The notes beneath the pieces are model-generated. The model made no database searches. It was not told the origin of the DNA and saw only the letters and a list, made by a program, of their open reading frames with translations. From Bifidobacterium breve (lineage in GTDB: Bacteria; Actinomycetota; Acidimicrobiia; IMCC26256; PALSA-555), in the NCBI GenBank assembly GCA_945889545.1, contig CAMDCC010000057.1, positions 1 to 12,749 on the forward strand: a stretch of 12,749 bases of DNA, read 5' to 3'. A program made the position numbers and the translations under genes. Shown here piece by piece: positions 1-6,548 of the stretch (position 1 is the stretch's first letter; the number at the start of each line of letters is the position of its first letter).

Positions 1-158
1 CCGGCTCTGATCTGTTCGGCTCTGATCTGTTCGGCTCGGATCTGTTCGGCTCTGATCTGTTCGGCTCTGATCTGTTCGGCTCTGATCTGTTCGGCGCTGA
101 CCTGTCCGGCGCTGACCTGTCCGGCGCTGATCGGTCCGGTTCGGCTTCAGGCGAGTGA
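1..158 (+). CDS. Pentapeptide-repeat protein, C-terminal end (partial, 5' end outside window)
   Basis: Reading from position 3 in frame, each 15-bp repeat encodes one five-residue unit. Six units read G-S-D-L-F, two read G-A-D-L-S and one reads G-A-D-R-S, followed by G-S-A-S-G-E and a TGA stop at 156-158. The (S/A)-D-L-(F/S)-G pattern fits the A(D/N)LXX consensus of pentapeptide-repeat proteins, which fold as right-handed quadrilateral beta-helices. The two GADLS units are canonical. The only base difference among the first six units (TCG for TCT in unit 3) is synonymous in this frame. The role is unknown; such proteins range from gyrase-protecting factors to scaffolds. The last 12 bases overlap the end of the convergent methyltransferase gene. 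Caution: five of six frames are open through this repeat and the start lies outside the window, so this may be a non-coding tandem repeat. Confidence 0.45.
   Translation, partial: GSDLFGSDLFGSDLFGSDLFGSDLFGSDLFGADLSGADLSGADRSGSASGE
3..137. repeat. 15-bp tandem repeat, nine units
   Basis: Nine adjacent 15-bp units begin at 3, 18, 33, 48, 63, 78, 93, 108 and 123. Units 1, 2, 4, 5 and 6 are identical (GGCTCTGATCTGTTC), and unit 3 differs by one base. Units 7 and 8 are identical to each other (GGCGCTGACCTGTCC), and unit 9 is a degraded version of them. The array probably extends left of the window. There are no spacers, so it is not a CRISPR. A period divisible by three and high unit identity point to recent expansion by slippage or unequal exchange. 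Confidence 0.97.
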
Positions 159-764
159 GCGCAGGACCCGCAGCGATCCTGTGGTCGACACCGGCTGGAA
201 GCCGTCGCTGACGGCGCGCTTCCACACCTCGTATGGGGCCTGACCGCCATCGGCGGGATCCTCGAACACGTCGTGGAACACGAGTGCACCGCCAGGCGCG
301 ACGCGCGGTGACCACGACACGTAGTCGGCGAGCGCCACCTCGAGCGCGTGGCCGCCGTCGATGAACAGGAGCCCTAGCGGCGTGGCCCAGTGTGCGGCGA
401 CGAGCGCCGACTGTCCGACCACGGCGATGACCACGTCTTCGAGCCCAGCGTCTTCGATGGTGTGGCGAAAAAACGGCAACGTGTCCATGCGACCACTCCG
501 CGGATCCACGAGTCGTTCGTCGTGATGCTCCCACCCCGCCTGGTTCTCTTCCGAGCCGCGGTGATGATCCACGGTGTACAGCACGGTGCTGCGCTCACGG
601 GCCGCGGCGCCGAGGTAGATCGCCGACTTCCCGCAATACGTGCCCACCTCGAGAAGCGGGCCGGCCGCAGCAGCGTCGAGCCCGGCTTGATACAACGCCA
701 AACCCTCGTCGTCGGGCATGAACCCGATCGCGTCACGCGCGTGCTTGAGAAGTTCGGCGTCCAT
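147..764 (-). CDS. Class I SAM-dependent methyltransferase (Methyltransf_24-like)
   Basis: This is a 205-residue cytoplasmic protein with a single Rossmann-type methyltransferase domain. Motif I, EVGTYCGKS (about 39-47), is the SAM-binding loop. The acidic residue after strand 2 is Asp66 in TVD. The strand-4 motif LLFIDGGH is at 132-139, followed by YVSWSPRVAPGG (148-159) and the FHD of strand 5 (163-165). The FIDGGH plus APGG...FHD arrangement is typical of the Methyltransf_24/CmcI-like group, which methylates small molecules or sugars; the substrate cannot be read from the sequence. The ATG at 762-764 lies two bases after the mutase stop codon, so the pair is almost certainly co-transcribed and perhaps translationally coupled. 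The 3' end overlaps the convergent pentapeptide-repeat frame by 12 bases. Confidence 0.88.
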   Translation of the reverse strand: MDAELLKHARDAIGFMPDDEGLALYQAGLDAAAAGPLLEVGTYCGKSAIYLGAAARERSTVLYTVDHHRGSEENQAGWEHHDERLVDPRSGRMDTLPFFRHTIEDAGLEDVVIAVVGQSALVAAHWATPLGLLFIDGGHALEVALADYVSWSPRVAPGGALVFHDVFEDPADGGQAPYEVWKRAVSDGFQPVSTTGSLRVLRSLA

Positions 765-766
765 TC

Positions 767-2365
767 CTACAGGACTGGTACTTCGACGTAGCGACCGAAC
801 TCCTCGGCGAGCGCGTTCACGATCTCGCCCTCGGTGGCGTACACGCGCACGGCATCGATGAGCGCCGGCATCACGTTCGTGGTCGGCTCGACAGCCGCGG
901 CGCGTACGGCGTCGAGTGCTGCACGAACCTGCTCGGGATTGCGATCGGAGCGCACCTTGGCCAGCCGCTTGAGCTGCTGCTCTTCCACCTCGGGACCGAT
1001 GCGCAGCGTGTCGGGTGGCGGTTCGTCGTTGCCTTCGAAGGCCGTGTTCACACCGATCACGAGGTGACGACCGGCGTTGAGCTTGCGTTCCGACGCGTAC
1101 GCCGAGTCGGTGATCTCCCGTTGGAACCAGCCCGACTCCACGGCCCGCAGCGCACCTTCGAGCAATGAGCCATCGCCAAGCTCGTCGAGGTGAGCGAAGA
1201 CGGCTTCGGCCTGGCGCTCCATCTCATCGGTGAGCTCTTCGACGTACCACGATCCACCGAGTGGATCGGCCACGTTGGCCACACCGGTCTCATGCGCCAA
1301 GACCTGTTGCGTACGCAACGCGAGGCGCGCGGCCTTCTCGGTAGGGAGTGCGAGCGTCTCGTCCATCGAGTTCGTATGCAGACTCTGTGCGCCGCCCATC
1401 ACACCCGCCAACGCTTCGATTGCCGTACGCACGAGGTTGACCTCAGGCTGCTGCGCGGTCAATGACACGCCCGCGGTCTGGCAGTGAAACCGGAGTTGCA
1501 TCGAGCGATCGACCTGCGCGCCGTAACGCTCACGCATCCATCGAGCCCAGATCCGACGCGCAGCTCGATACTTCGCTATCTCCTCAAAGAAGTCGATGTG
1601 GGCGTTGAAGAAGAAGGAGAGTCGCGGCGCGAAATCATCGACGGCGACACCGGCGGCAATCGCTGCTTCCACGTACGCGAAGCCGTTCGCCAACGTGAAT
1701 GCGAGCTCCTGGGCCGCCGTGGAACCGGCTTCGCGAATGTGGTAGCCGGAGATCGAGATCGGATGCCATCGGGGCATGTCGGTCGCGCAGAACCGGATCA
1801 CGTCGGTGACGAGGCGCATCGACGGGCGCGGCGGGAACACGAACTCCTTCTGGGCTTGATACTCCTTGAGGATGTCGTTCTGGAGCGTGCCGCCAAGGCG
1901 CGCCCGTTCGATCCCACTGTTCTCGGCGTGAGCGACGTACATCGCGAACAAGATGGCGGCCGGCGCGTTGATCGTCATCGACGTGGTGACCGCGGCGAGA
2001 TCGATCCCGTCGTAGAGGTCTTCCACGTCGGCGAGCGTGTCGACGGCTACCCCGCCCTTCCCCACTTCGCCGAGACAGAGCGCATCATCGGAGTCACGAC
2101 CCATGAGCGTGGGCAGATCGAACGCGGTCGAGAGCCCGCTCCCACCCGCGGCGAGGAGCTCACGGAAGCGCTGGTTGGTCTGCGGCGCGGTGCCGAACCC
2201 AGCGAACATGCGCATGGTCCACAGCTTCGAGCGGTACATCGATGTGTACGGCCCACGCGTGTACGGGTACTCGCCGGGCATCTCCCCGGCACCGTCGGCG
2301 GGGCCGTACACGGGCTCGACGGGAATCCCCGACCGGGTCTCGAAGTCGACGTCGCGCTCATCCAT
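767..2365 (-). CDS. Isobutyryl-CoA mutase-type acyl-CoA mutase large subunit (B12-dependent)
   Basis: This 532-residue protein is homologous to the TIM-barrel substrate domain of methylmalonyl-CoA mutase (MCM), the family that rearranges acyl-CoA carbon skeletons with adenosylcobalamin. Visible family motifs are YPYTRGPY (33-40), SISGYH with the catalytic-type His209, HCQT (294-297), QSLHTNSMDE (327-336) and ADPLGGSWYVE (366-376). The two specificity residues, Tyr89 and Arg207 in Propionibacterium MCM, are Phe54 (in RMFAGFG) and Gln172 (in KEYQAQKE) here. Phe/Gln is the isobutyryl-CoA mutase combination (IcmA Phe80/Gln198), and the spacing of 118 residues is identical. So isobutyryl-/n-butyryl-CoA or a similar acyl-CoA is a likelier substrate than methylmalonyl-CoA. 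The C-terminal B12-binding domain is absent, so a separate small subunit must be encoded elsewhere. The frame stays open to 2647, but only the ATG at 2365 fits: it precedes the conserved region and leaves a divergent promoter gap before the + strand gene at 2441. Confidence 0.93.
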   Translation of the reverse strand: MDERDVDFETRSGIPVEPVYGPADGAGEMPGEYPYTRGPYTSMYRSKLWTMRMFAGFGTAPQTNQRFRELLAAGGSGLSTAFDLPTLMGRDSDDALCLGEVGKGGVAVDTLADVEDLYDGIDLAAVTTSMTINAPAAILFAMYVAHAENSGIERARLGGTLQNDILKEYQAQKEFVFPPRPSMRLVTDVIRFCATDMPRWHPISISGYHIREAGSTAAQELAFTLANGFAYVEAAIAAGVAVDDFAPRLSFFFNAHIDFFEEIAKYRAARRIWARWMRERYGAQVDRSMQLRFHCQTAGVSLTAQQPEVNLVRTAIEALAGVMGGAQSLHTNSMDETLALPTEKAARLALRTQQVLAHETGVANVADPLGGSWYVEELTDEMERQAEAVFAHLDELGDGSLLEGALRAVESGWFQREITDSAYASERKLNAGRHLVIGVNTAFEGNDEPPPDTLRIGPEVEEQQLKRLAKVRSDRNPEQVRAALDAVRAAAVEPTTNVMPALIDAVRVYATEGEIVNALAEEFGRYVEVPVL

Positions 2366-2440
2366 GGCTGGCACGCAGTCCAGGTTACCGGTGGCCTTGC
2401 TACCGTCACGCTTCAACCACGAACCGAAGGCAGGTCCGAC
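2366..2440. promoter_or_regulatory. Divergent promoter region between mutase and epoxide hydrolase genes
   Basis: This 75-bp gap separates two divergent start codons. On the minus strand, TAACCT at 2387-2382 fits an actinobacterial TANNNT -10 box, 16 bases upstream of the mutase ATG. On the plus strand, TACCGT at 2401-2406 could be the -10 of the hydrolase gene. A purine-rich GAAGG at 2426-2430, ten bases before the ATG at 2441, is a possible ribosome-binding site. No convincing -35 boxes or operator palindromes were seen. Confidence 0.3.
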
Positions 2441-2815
2441 ATGTCCCAGAGCCCCGGTGAGCTCGTCACCGCACTCATCAAAGCGAACGAAGATCGCGAC
2501 ATCGACGCGCTGCTCGCAGTCCTCAGCGAAGACGCTCGCTACGAGAACGTCCCGATGTCGGTGCTCACCGGCCACGACGAGATCCGGTCGATGCTCGAGG
2601 GCTTCCTCGGGTCGGCAAAAGAGGTCACGTGGGAAGTGCTCCACCAAGTGGAGCAGGGCAACGTGGTGATGAACGAGCGCGTGGACCGCTTCGTCATGGC
2701 CGACGGAAAGAAGGTCTCGATTCGCGTGGCCGGACTCTTCGAGATCAGCGACGGCAAGATCGCCGTCTGGCGCGACTACTTCGACCTCGCAGAGTTCACC
2801 AGCCAGATGGCTTAG
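2441..2815 (+). CDS. Limonene-1,2-epoxide hydrolase family protein (EphG-like)
   Basis: This is a 124-residue, single-domain protein of the SnoaL/limonene-epoxide-hydrolase (LEH) fold. LEHs open epoxides by direct activation of a water molecule held by Asp-Arg-Asp plus Tyr and Asn. All five are present in order: Tyr34 and Asn36 (in YENVP), Arg80 and Asp82 (in ERVD), and Asp112 (in WRDYFD). They correspond to Tyr53, Asn55, Arg99, Asp101 and Asp132 of the Rhodococcus enzyme, with one residue less between the Asp residues. This makes true epoxide hydrolase activity more likely than a generic NTF2-like role. Mycobacterial EphG is a comparable small LEH. The physiological epoxide is unknown; lipid or sterol epoxides are reasonable candidates. 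The gene is monocistronic, divergent from the mutase, and its TAG stop overlaps the TAA stop of the convergent exporter gene. Confidence 0.88.
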   Translation: MSQSPGELVTALIKANEDRDIDALLAVLSEDARYENVPMSVLTGHDEIRSMLEGFLGSAKEVTWEVLHQVEQGNVVMNERVDRFVMADGKKVSIRVAGLFEISDGKIAVWRDYFDLAEFTSQMA

Positions 2816-3750
2816 GCCTCGACGGTGGGGGGCGGGGGCTGACCCGATTCCGCCCGGCTCGCCAGAAATGCGCCGAGGAGAACCAGCACCACGCCGACCG
2901 CGCCGTAGCCGTCGAGGATCTCGTCGCGGAAGGCCACGCCGAGGGTGATGGAGAAGAGCGGCGCGACGTAGGTGATGAGCGTGCCCCGGGTGGCACCGAC
3001 CCGACCCATGAGCGTGGCACCGGCCACGAACGCGAGACCGGTGCCGAGCACTCCAAGCGCGATCACCGCCGCAAACGAACCCACCGCGAAGTTCGAATCC
3101 GGGGCACCGATGACCGCGGTCGGCAGCAGCAGCACGAGCGCAACGAGCTGAGCCCGCGCCAGCACGGGAAGCGCTCCATAGCGCTGCTGGAGCGGGACGG
3201 CCACATTGCTCGCCACCCCGTACGAGACCGTCGCCAGGATCACCATGAGCACGCCGAGGGCCGAGGCGTCAGCATCGCGCACCGATGGCCACGAGAGCAC
3301 AGCAACGCCCACGAAAGCGATCAGCAAGCCGACGACCAAGCTGCGACCCGGCGCACGTCGGAGCAGCACCCGGGCGACAAGCGCAGTCCAGATCGGTGTG
3401 GCGGCGGTCAACATGCCGGCGAGCGACGAGTCGATCCACTGCTCGGCGAACGAATACATCGACAACGGGAACGCCATCCAGCACACGCCCAGCAGCGCGA
3501 CGCGCAATCGATCACCCACGTCGATCCGGGCTCGCCGCGCGGCTGGCATGCACCACAGCGCGGCCGCGCCGAAGGCAACCCGACCGAACGTGATGATCCC
3601 CGGCTCGAAGTGATCAAGCCCGACCGCGATGAAGAAGAACGATGACCCCCAGATGCCGGCTGCTGTCATCAGCAGCACCCAGTCGAACGGCTGGAACGCG
3701 CCTGCTTGCGATCCTTCGCTGGTGACGAGCAGCCGCTTGCGTGCGCTCAC
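2812..3750 (-). CDS. EamA/DMT-family inner-membrane transporter
   Basis: This 312-residue protein has about ten hydrophobic helices in two repeated halves, EamA 1 at roughly 22-153 and EamA 2 at roughly 165-298. That is the architecture of drug/metabolite-transporter superfamily exporters. Typical signatures are WGSSFFFIAVGL near the N-terminus, LTAATPIWTAL (114-124) at the end of the first half, and YVAPLFSITLGV (261-272) in the second. The substrate cannot be predicted; relatives export amino acids, metabolites or drugs. The chosen start is the GTG at 3748-3750, which overlaps the TGA stop of the SDR gene as GTGA and implies translational coupling. The frame is open up to 3993, but that extension is Arg-rich shadow sequence inside the SDR gene. 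The C-terminus ends in a short proline-rich tail (302-312), and its TAA stop overlaps the hydrolase stop. Confidence 0.9.
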   Translation of the reverse strand: MSARKRLLVTSEGSQAGAFQPFDWVLLMTAAGIWGSSFFFIAVGLDHFEPGIITFGRVAFGAAALWCMPAARRARIDVGDRLRVALLGVCWMAFPLSMYSFAEQWIDSSLAGMLTAATPIWTALVARVLLRRAPGRSLVVGLLIAFVGVAVLSWPSVRDADASALGVLMVILATVSYGVASNVAVPLQQRYGALPVLARAQLVALVLLLPTAVIGAPDSNFAVGSFAAVIALGVLGTGLAFVAGATLMGRVGATRGTLITYVAPLFSITLGVAFRDEILDGYGAVGVVLVLLGAFLASRAESGQPPPPTVEA

Positions 3751-4520
3751 GCCTTGCGGCCGGATGGCGGGCGGAACTGCCCCGTCCCTGCGGTCACACC
3801 GCCGTCGACGGGCAACGCGACACCGGTCACGAACGACGCGTCGTCGGAGAGCAGGAACGCAATCACTGCGGCCACCTCTTCTGGCCGACCCCACCGCTGC
3901 ATCGGCACGTGGCTGCGCATCTCCTCGAACATGTCGGGAGCGTGACGTTCCATCGGAACCGTCATCCCGGTGCCGGCGATCCCGCCCGGGCACACCGCGT
4001 TCACCCGGATCCCCTCATGGCCGAGATCGATCGCAACCGAGCGAACGAGGTTGATCACGCCGCCCTTGGACGCGTTGTACGCCCACATGTTCCCGTCGCC
4101 GAAGAGACCGGAGATCGACGCGGTGACGACGATCGCGCCTCCACCGTTCGCGCGCAGCGCAGGCACGGCCGCGCGCATCCCCAGCATCACACCGCGGAGG
4201 TTGATGGCGAGCGTGCGATCAACCTGCTCCATCGGCTGTTCATCGATCGCACCGCTGGCCCCGACCCCGGCGTTCAACACGACCCCGTCGAGTCGCCCGA
4301 AGGCACCGTGCGCAGCGTCGATCATCTCTGCGTTCCCGGTCTCGGTCGCGCTGTCCACCACGAGCGATCGCAGCGCGGGATCGGAACCGTCGATCCAGCT
4401 GAGCGCGTCGGCCGCGATGTCGGTCGCCAGCACGGACCACCCGTCGCCTCGAAGCCGCTCCGCAGCCGCCCGTCCCATCCCCGATGCCGCCCCGGTCACA
4501 ACCACCGCCCTGTCCGTCAT
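3747..4520 (-). CDS. Short-chain dehydrogenase/reductase (SDR), classical type
   Basis: This is a 257-residue cytoplasmic oxidoreductase with all classical SDR landmarks. The glycine-rich cofactor motif TGAASGMG is at 9-16, NAG is at 83-85, Asn107 is in the helix-4 position, and the catalytic Ser135 is followed by Tyr148 and Lys152 in YNASK. The PGG/VNAVCPGG segment at 173-180 and the C-terminal VTGVALPVDGG are typical of the FabG-like branch. An acidic Asp34 at the end of strand 2 favours NAD(H) over NADP(H). The substrate is unknown; a secondary alcohol or ketone is expected. The ATG at 4520 is preferred over the in-frame ATG at 4568: the fold starts immediately after it, and a TANNNT -10 box lies seven bases upstream, consistent with a leaderless transcript. 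It is coupled to the exporter gene by a GTGA overlap, so oxidoreductase and exporter may serve one metabolite. Confidence 0.92.
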   Translation of the reverse strand: MTDRAVVVTGAASGMGRAAAERLRGDGWSVLATDIAADALSWIDGSDPALRSLVVDSATETGNAEMIDAAHGAFGRLDGVVLNAGVGASGAIDEQPMEQVDRTLAINLRGVMLGMRAAVPALRANGGGAIVVTASISGLFGDGNMWAYNASKGGVINLVRSVAIDLGHEGIRVNAVCPGGIAGTGMTVPMERHAPDMFEEMRSHVPMQRWGRPEEVAAVIAFLLSDDASFVTGVALPVDGGVTAGTGQFRPPSGRKA

Positions 4521-4527
4521 GGCGGCG

Positions 4528-4533
4528 AGGGTA
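4528..4533 (-). promoter_or_regulatory. Candidate -10 box for a leaderless SDR transcript
   Basis: The minus-strand hexamer TACCCT matches TANNNT and ends seven bases before the ATG at 4520. Transcription would therefore start at or next to the A of the start codon. No good -35 box is visible. Confidence 0.4.
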
Positions 4534-4578
4534 CCGGTGGTGTCCTCCCTGGCTGCTTCAGATTCCAACGGCCAGGGC

Positions 4579-4584
4579 TACGCT
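4579..4584 (+). promoter_or_regulatory. Candidate -10 box for glpX, near-leaderless
   Basis: TACGCT matches TANNNT and ends eight bases before the glpX ATG at 4593. A TTCAGA at 4557-4562 (four of six matches to TTGACA) sits 16 bases upstream as a possible -35. No ribosome-binding site is seen before the ATG, in line with a leaderless or very short leader. Confidence 0.4.
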
Positions 4585-4592
4585 CGCCCAGC

Positions 4593-5579
4593 ATGGAGCA
4601 GCGCGAAGCGCCTGATCGCAACTTGGCCATGGACCTCGGGCGGGTCACCGAGGCCGCCGCACTCGCCGCGGGCCGGTGGGTCGGTCGAGGCGACAAGGAG
4701 GCAGCCGATCAAGCTGCCGTCGATGCCATGCGCCTGGTGCTCAACACGGTCCCCATGGACGGGATCGTGGTGATCGGTGAGGGCGAGAAGGACGAAGCGC
4801 CGATGCTCTTCAACGGCGAGGAGATCGGCGCCGGCGGGCCGCCGTGCGACATCGCCGTGGATCCGATCGACGGCACCACGCTCACCAGCCTCGGCCGAAA
4901 CCACGCGATCGCGGTCATCGCGGTCTCCGAGCGCGGGACGATGTTCGACCCGGGGCCGTGCGTGTACATGGAGAAGATCGCGGTCGGACCAGAGGCGCGC
5001 GACGTGATCGATCTCGAAGCGCCGGTCAAGGCCAACCTCGAAGCCGTCGCGAAGGCACGCGGCGAGCAGGTCAAAGACGTCACCGCGGTCATCCTCGACC
5101 GCGACCGCCACGCAGACATCATCCGCGAATGTCGCGAGGCGGGCGCCCGCATCCGTCTCATCCAGGACGGCGACGTGGTCGGTGCTGTCGCTACCGGATG
5201 GGCCGACTCCGGGTACGACATCCTCTTCGGCATTGGCGGCACCCCTGAGGGCGTGATCGCCGCGTGCGCGTTGAAGGCACTCGGTGGCGCGATCCAAGGG
5301 CGGCTCTGGCCCCGGAACGACGGCGAGCGCACGGCCGCGCTCGACGCGGGCTACGACCTCGACCAGGTGCTCACCACCGACGATCTCGTGTCGGGTGACG
5401 ACGTGTTCTTCTCGGCGACCGGCATCACCGACGGCGACGTGCTCAAAGGCGTGCACTACCGCGGCGACGGCGCCACCACCGAAACGCTCGTGATGCGTTC
5501 GAAGACCGGCACGATCCGGCGCATCCAGGCCAACCATCAGTGGCAGAAGCTGATGCGCTACTCCGCGCTCGACTACTAG
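4593..5579 (+). CDS. glpX: Fructose-1,6-bisphosphatase, class II
   Basis: This 328-residue enzyme hydrolyses fructose-1,6-bisphosphate to fructose-6-phosphate, the committed step of gluconeogenesis, in the cytoplasm. The GlpX signatures are clear: IGEGEKDEAPML (61-72) supplies acidic metal ligands, DPIDGTT (90-96) is the lithium-sensitive phosphatase metal motif, and a later GGTPEGVIAACALKALGG segment is characteristic of class II enzymes. Length matches the family. Class II GlpX is the main FBPase of actinobacteria. The ATG at 4593 is chosen because the conserved RNLAMDLGRVTEAAA region follows directly and a TANNNT -10 box lies eight bases upstream. The open frame extends back to 3741, but that part is antisense to the SDR gene. 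The first sulfotransferase gene follows 21 bases downstream and is probably co-transcribed. Confidence 0.97.
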   Translation: MEQREAPDRNLAMDLGRVTEAAALAAGRWVGRGDKEAADQAAVDAMRLVLNTVPMDGIVVIGEGEKDEAPMLFNGEEIGAGGPPCDIAVDPIDGTTLTSLGRNHAIAVIAVSERGTMFDPGPCVYMEKIAVGPEARDVIDLEAPVKANLEAVAKARGEQVKDVTAVILDRDRHADIIRECREAGARIRLIQDGDVVGAVATGWADSGYDILFGIGGTPEGVIAACALKALGGAIQGRLWPRNDGERTAALDAGYDLDQVLTTDDLVSGDDVFFSATGITDGDVLKGVHYRGDGATTETLVMRSKTGTIRRIQANHQWQKLMRYSALDY

Positions 5580-5600
5580 CCCGACCCGGCTCGAGAACTC

Positions 5601-6500
5601 ATGGCGGGTTCGACGGCGGCTGCGCAGGAAGGCGCCTGGCGTCAGAACCGGGGACTGCGTGGGCGCATCCGGCGTGCGGGGGCGTCGGCATTGCTCGCGG
5701 CGCGCATCCCCACGACCCGCTGGCGCGCACTTCCCGACTTCGTGATCATCGGCGCGCAGAAGGCCGGGACGACCAGCCTGTACACCGCACTGGGATCACA
5801 TCCCGATGTGCGCCCGGCGTTCCGCAAGGAAGTGCATTACTTCGACACCGCGCGCTTCTCCGATCTGGGTTGGTACCGGCGCCACTTCCCGATCGGGTCC
5901 GGTGATTGGATCACTGGCGAGTCGAGCCCGTACTACCTCTTCCATCCGGCGGTGCCGGCCCGCATGGCTGCGACGATTCCCGACGTCTCGCTCGTCGCCG
6001 TCCTGCGCGATCCCGTGGCCCGGGCGATCTCGCAGTACCACCACGCGCGCAACTGGGGGTTCGAAGATCGCCCGATCGAAGTTGCGCTCGATCCGGCAAC
6101 ACCGGAAGATCTGGCCGACATCGATAACGCAGCGTGGTACGACCGTGCAGAGAGCCCCGCACGCGAGCGCGCCTACCTCGCGCGCGGTCGGTACGCCGAG
6201 CAGCTCGAGCGCTGGTTCGCCACGTTCGCTCGCGACCGGATACTTGTGCTCGAGAGCACCGAGCTCAATCGCGGCACCGCCATCCCGACCGCTCAGAAGT
6301 TCCTTGGTCTTCGAGCGCGCGCGGTGCCAGCGGCTCCGAAGCGAAACGTCGGTTCGTACGCAGCTCCGGATGCAGGGCTCGTACGAGCACTGCACGAGTA
6401 CTTCGCGCCGCACAACCAACGTCTTGCCAAACTGCTCGACCGGCCATTCGATTGGGCATTCGACCAGCCACTCGACCGGCCACTCGACCAGCGGGACTGA
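5601..6500 (+). CDS. PAPS-dependent sulfotransferase (heparan sulfotransferase-like)
   Basis: This 299-residue protein should transfer sulfate from PAPS to a carbohydrate or other hydroxyl/amino group. The 5'-phosphosulfate-binding loop is IGAQKAGTTSLY (50-61, Lys54), and the 3'-phosphate-binding segment is RDPVARAISQYHH (136-148). The KEVHYFD motif (76-82) contains Glu77, aligned with the catalytic base in the KEVHFFD motif of heparan 3-O-sulfotransferases, so a glycan acceptor is likely. There is no signal peptide or membrane helix; residues 1-45 are basic and may associate with the membrane. The last 21 residues are a tetrapeptide repeat (LDRP/FDWA/FDQP/LDRP/LDQR) encoded by a 12-bp tandem repeat and are unlikely to belong to the catalytic fold. 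It lies 21 bases after glpX and converges on the flippase gene. Confidence 0.92.
   Translation: MAGSTAAAQEGAWRQNRGLRGRIRRAGASALLAARIPTTRWRALPDFVIIGAQKAGTTSLYTALGSHPDVRPAFRKEVHYFDTARFSDLGWYRRHFPIGSGDWITGESSPYYLFHPAVPARMAATIPDVSLVAVLRDPVARAISQYHHARNWGFEDRPIEVALDPATPEDLADIDNAAWYDRAESPARERAYLARGRYAEQLERWFATFARDRILVLESTELNRGTAIPTAQKFLGLRARAVPAAPKRNVGSYAAPDAGLVRALHEYFAPHNQRLAKLLDRPFDWAFDQPLDRPLDQRD
6435..6494 (+). repeat. 12-bp tandem repeat encoding the sulfotransferase C-terminal tail
   Basis: Five 12-bp units begin at 6435, 6447, 6459, 6471 and 6483. Units 1 and 4 are identical (CTCGACCGGCCA). The array is in frame and encodes four-residue units ending at the stop region. Confidence 0.93.
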
Positions 6501-6532
6501 ACCGGCGGGACTGAACCGGCGGGACTGAACGG
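6495..6532. repeat. 14-bp tandem repeat spanning the sulfotransferase stop codon
   Basis: GACTGAACCGGCGG occurs at 6495-6508 and again at 6509-6522, followed by a partial third copy at 6523-6532. The core CTGAACCGGC resembles CTCGACCGGC of the adjoining 12-bp repeat, so the two arrays look like one family whose period changed. The TGA stop at 6498-6500 lies in the first 14-bp unit. Beyond it there is only 48 bp to the end of the convergent flippase gene, and no hairpin terminator is evident. Confidence 0.92.
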
Positions 6533-6548
6533 TTTCAAACGGTCGGCG

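Noticed and set aside
1..137. CRISPR array
   Set aside because: Units are directly adjacent with a 15-bp period and there are no unique spacers.
1484..2440. Long + strand frame antisense to the mutase, continuous with the hydrolase frame
   Set aside because: Its product is Arg/Glu/His-rich shadow sequence typical of GC-rich DNA; the recognisable protein begins at the ATG at 2441.
2366..2647. N-terminal extension of the mutase to 2647
   Set aside because: It is antisense to the epoxide hydrolase gene, has no mutase-like content, and the homologous region starts just after the ATG at 2365.
2629..3645. 338-residue + strand frame crossing the hydrolase and exporter genes
   Set aside because: Highly charged shadow translation overlapping two well-supported genes.
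3751..3993. N-terminal extension of the EamA transporter
   Set aside because: It overlaps the SDR coding sequence on the same strand and is Arg/Asp-rich; the GTGA overlap start gives a normal family length.
3741..4592. Upstream extension of glpX to 3741
   Set aside because: It lies antisense to the SDR gene, is low-complexity Arg/His/Pro-rich, and GlpX homology starts at the ATG at 4593.
4578..5537. 319-residue minus-strand frame within glpX
   Set aside because: It is the mirror frame of a strongly conserved gene and has no recognisable motif.
6501..6548. Hairpin terminator between the convergent sulfotransferase and flippase genes
   Set aside because: The only inverted symmetry (GTTT/AAAC around 6532-6540) has too small a loop and no GC stem; the region is mainly direct repeats.
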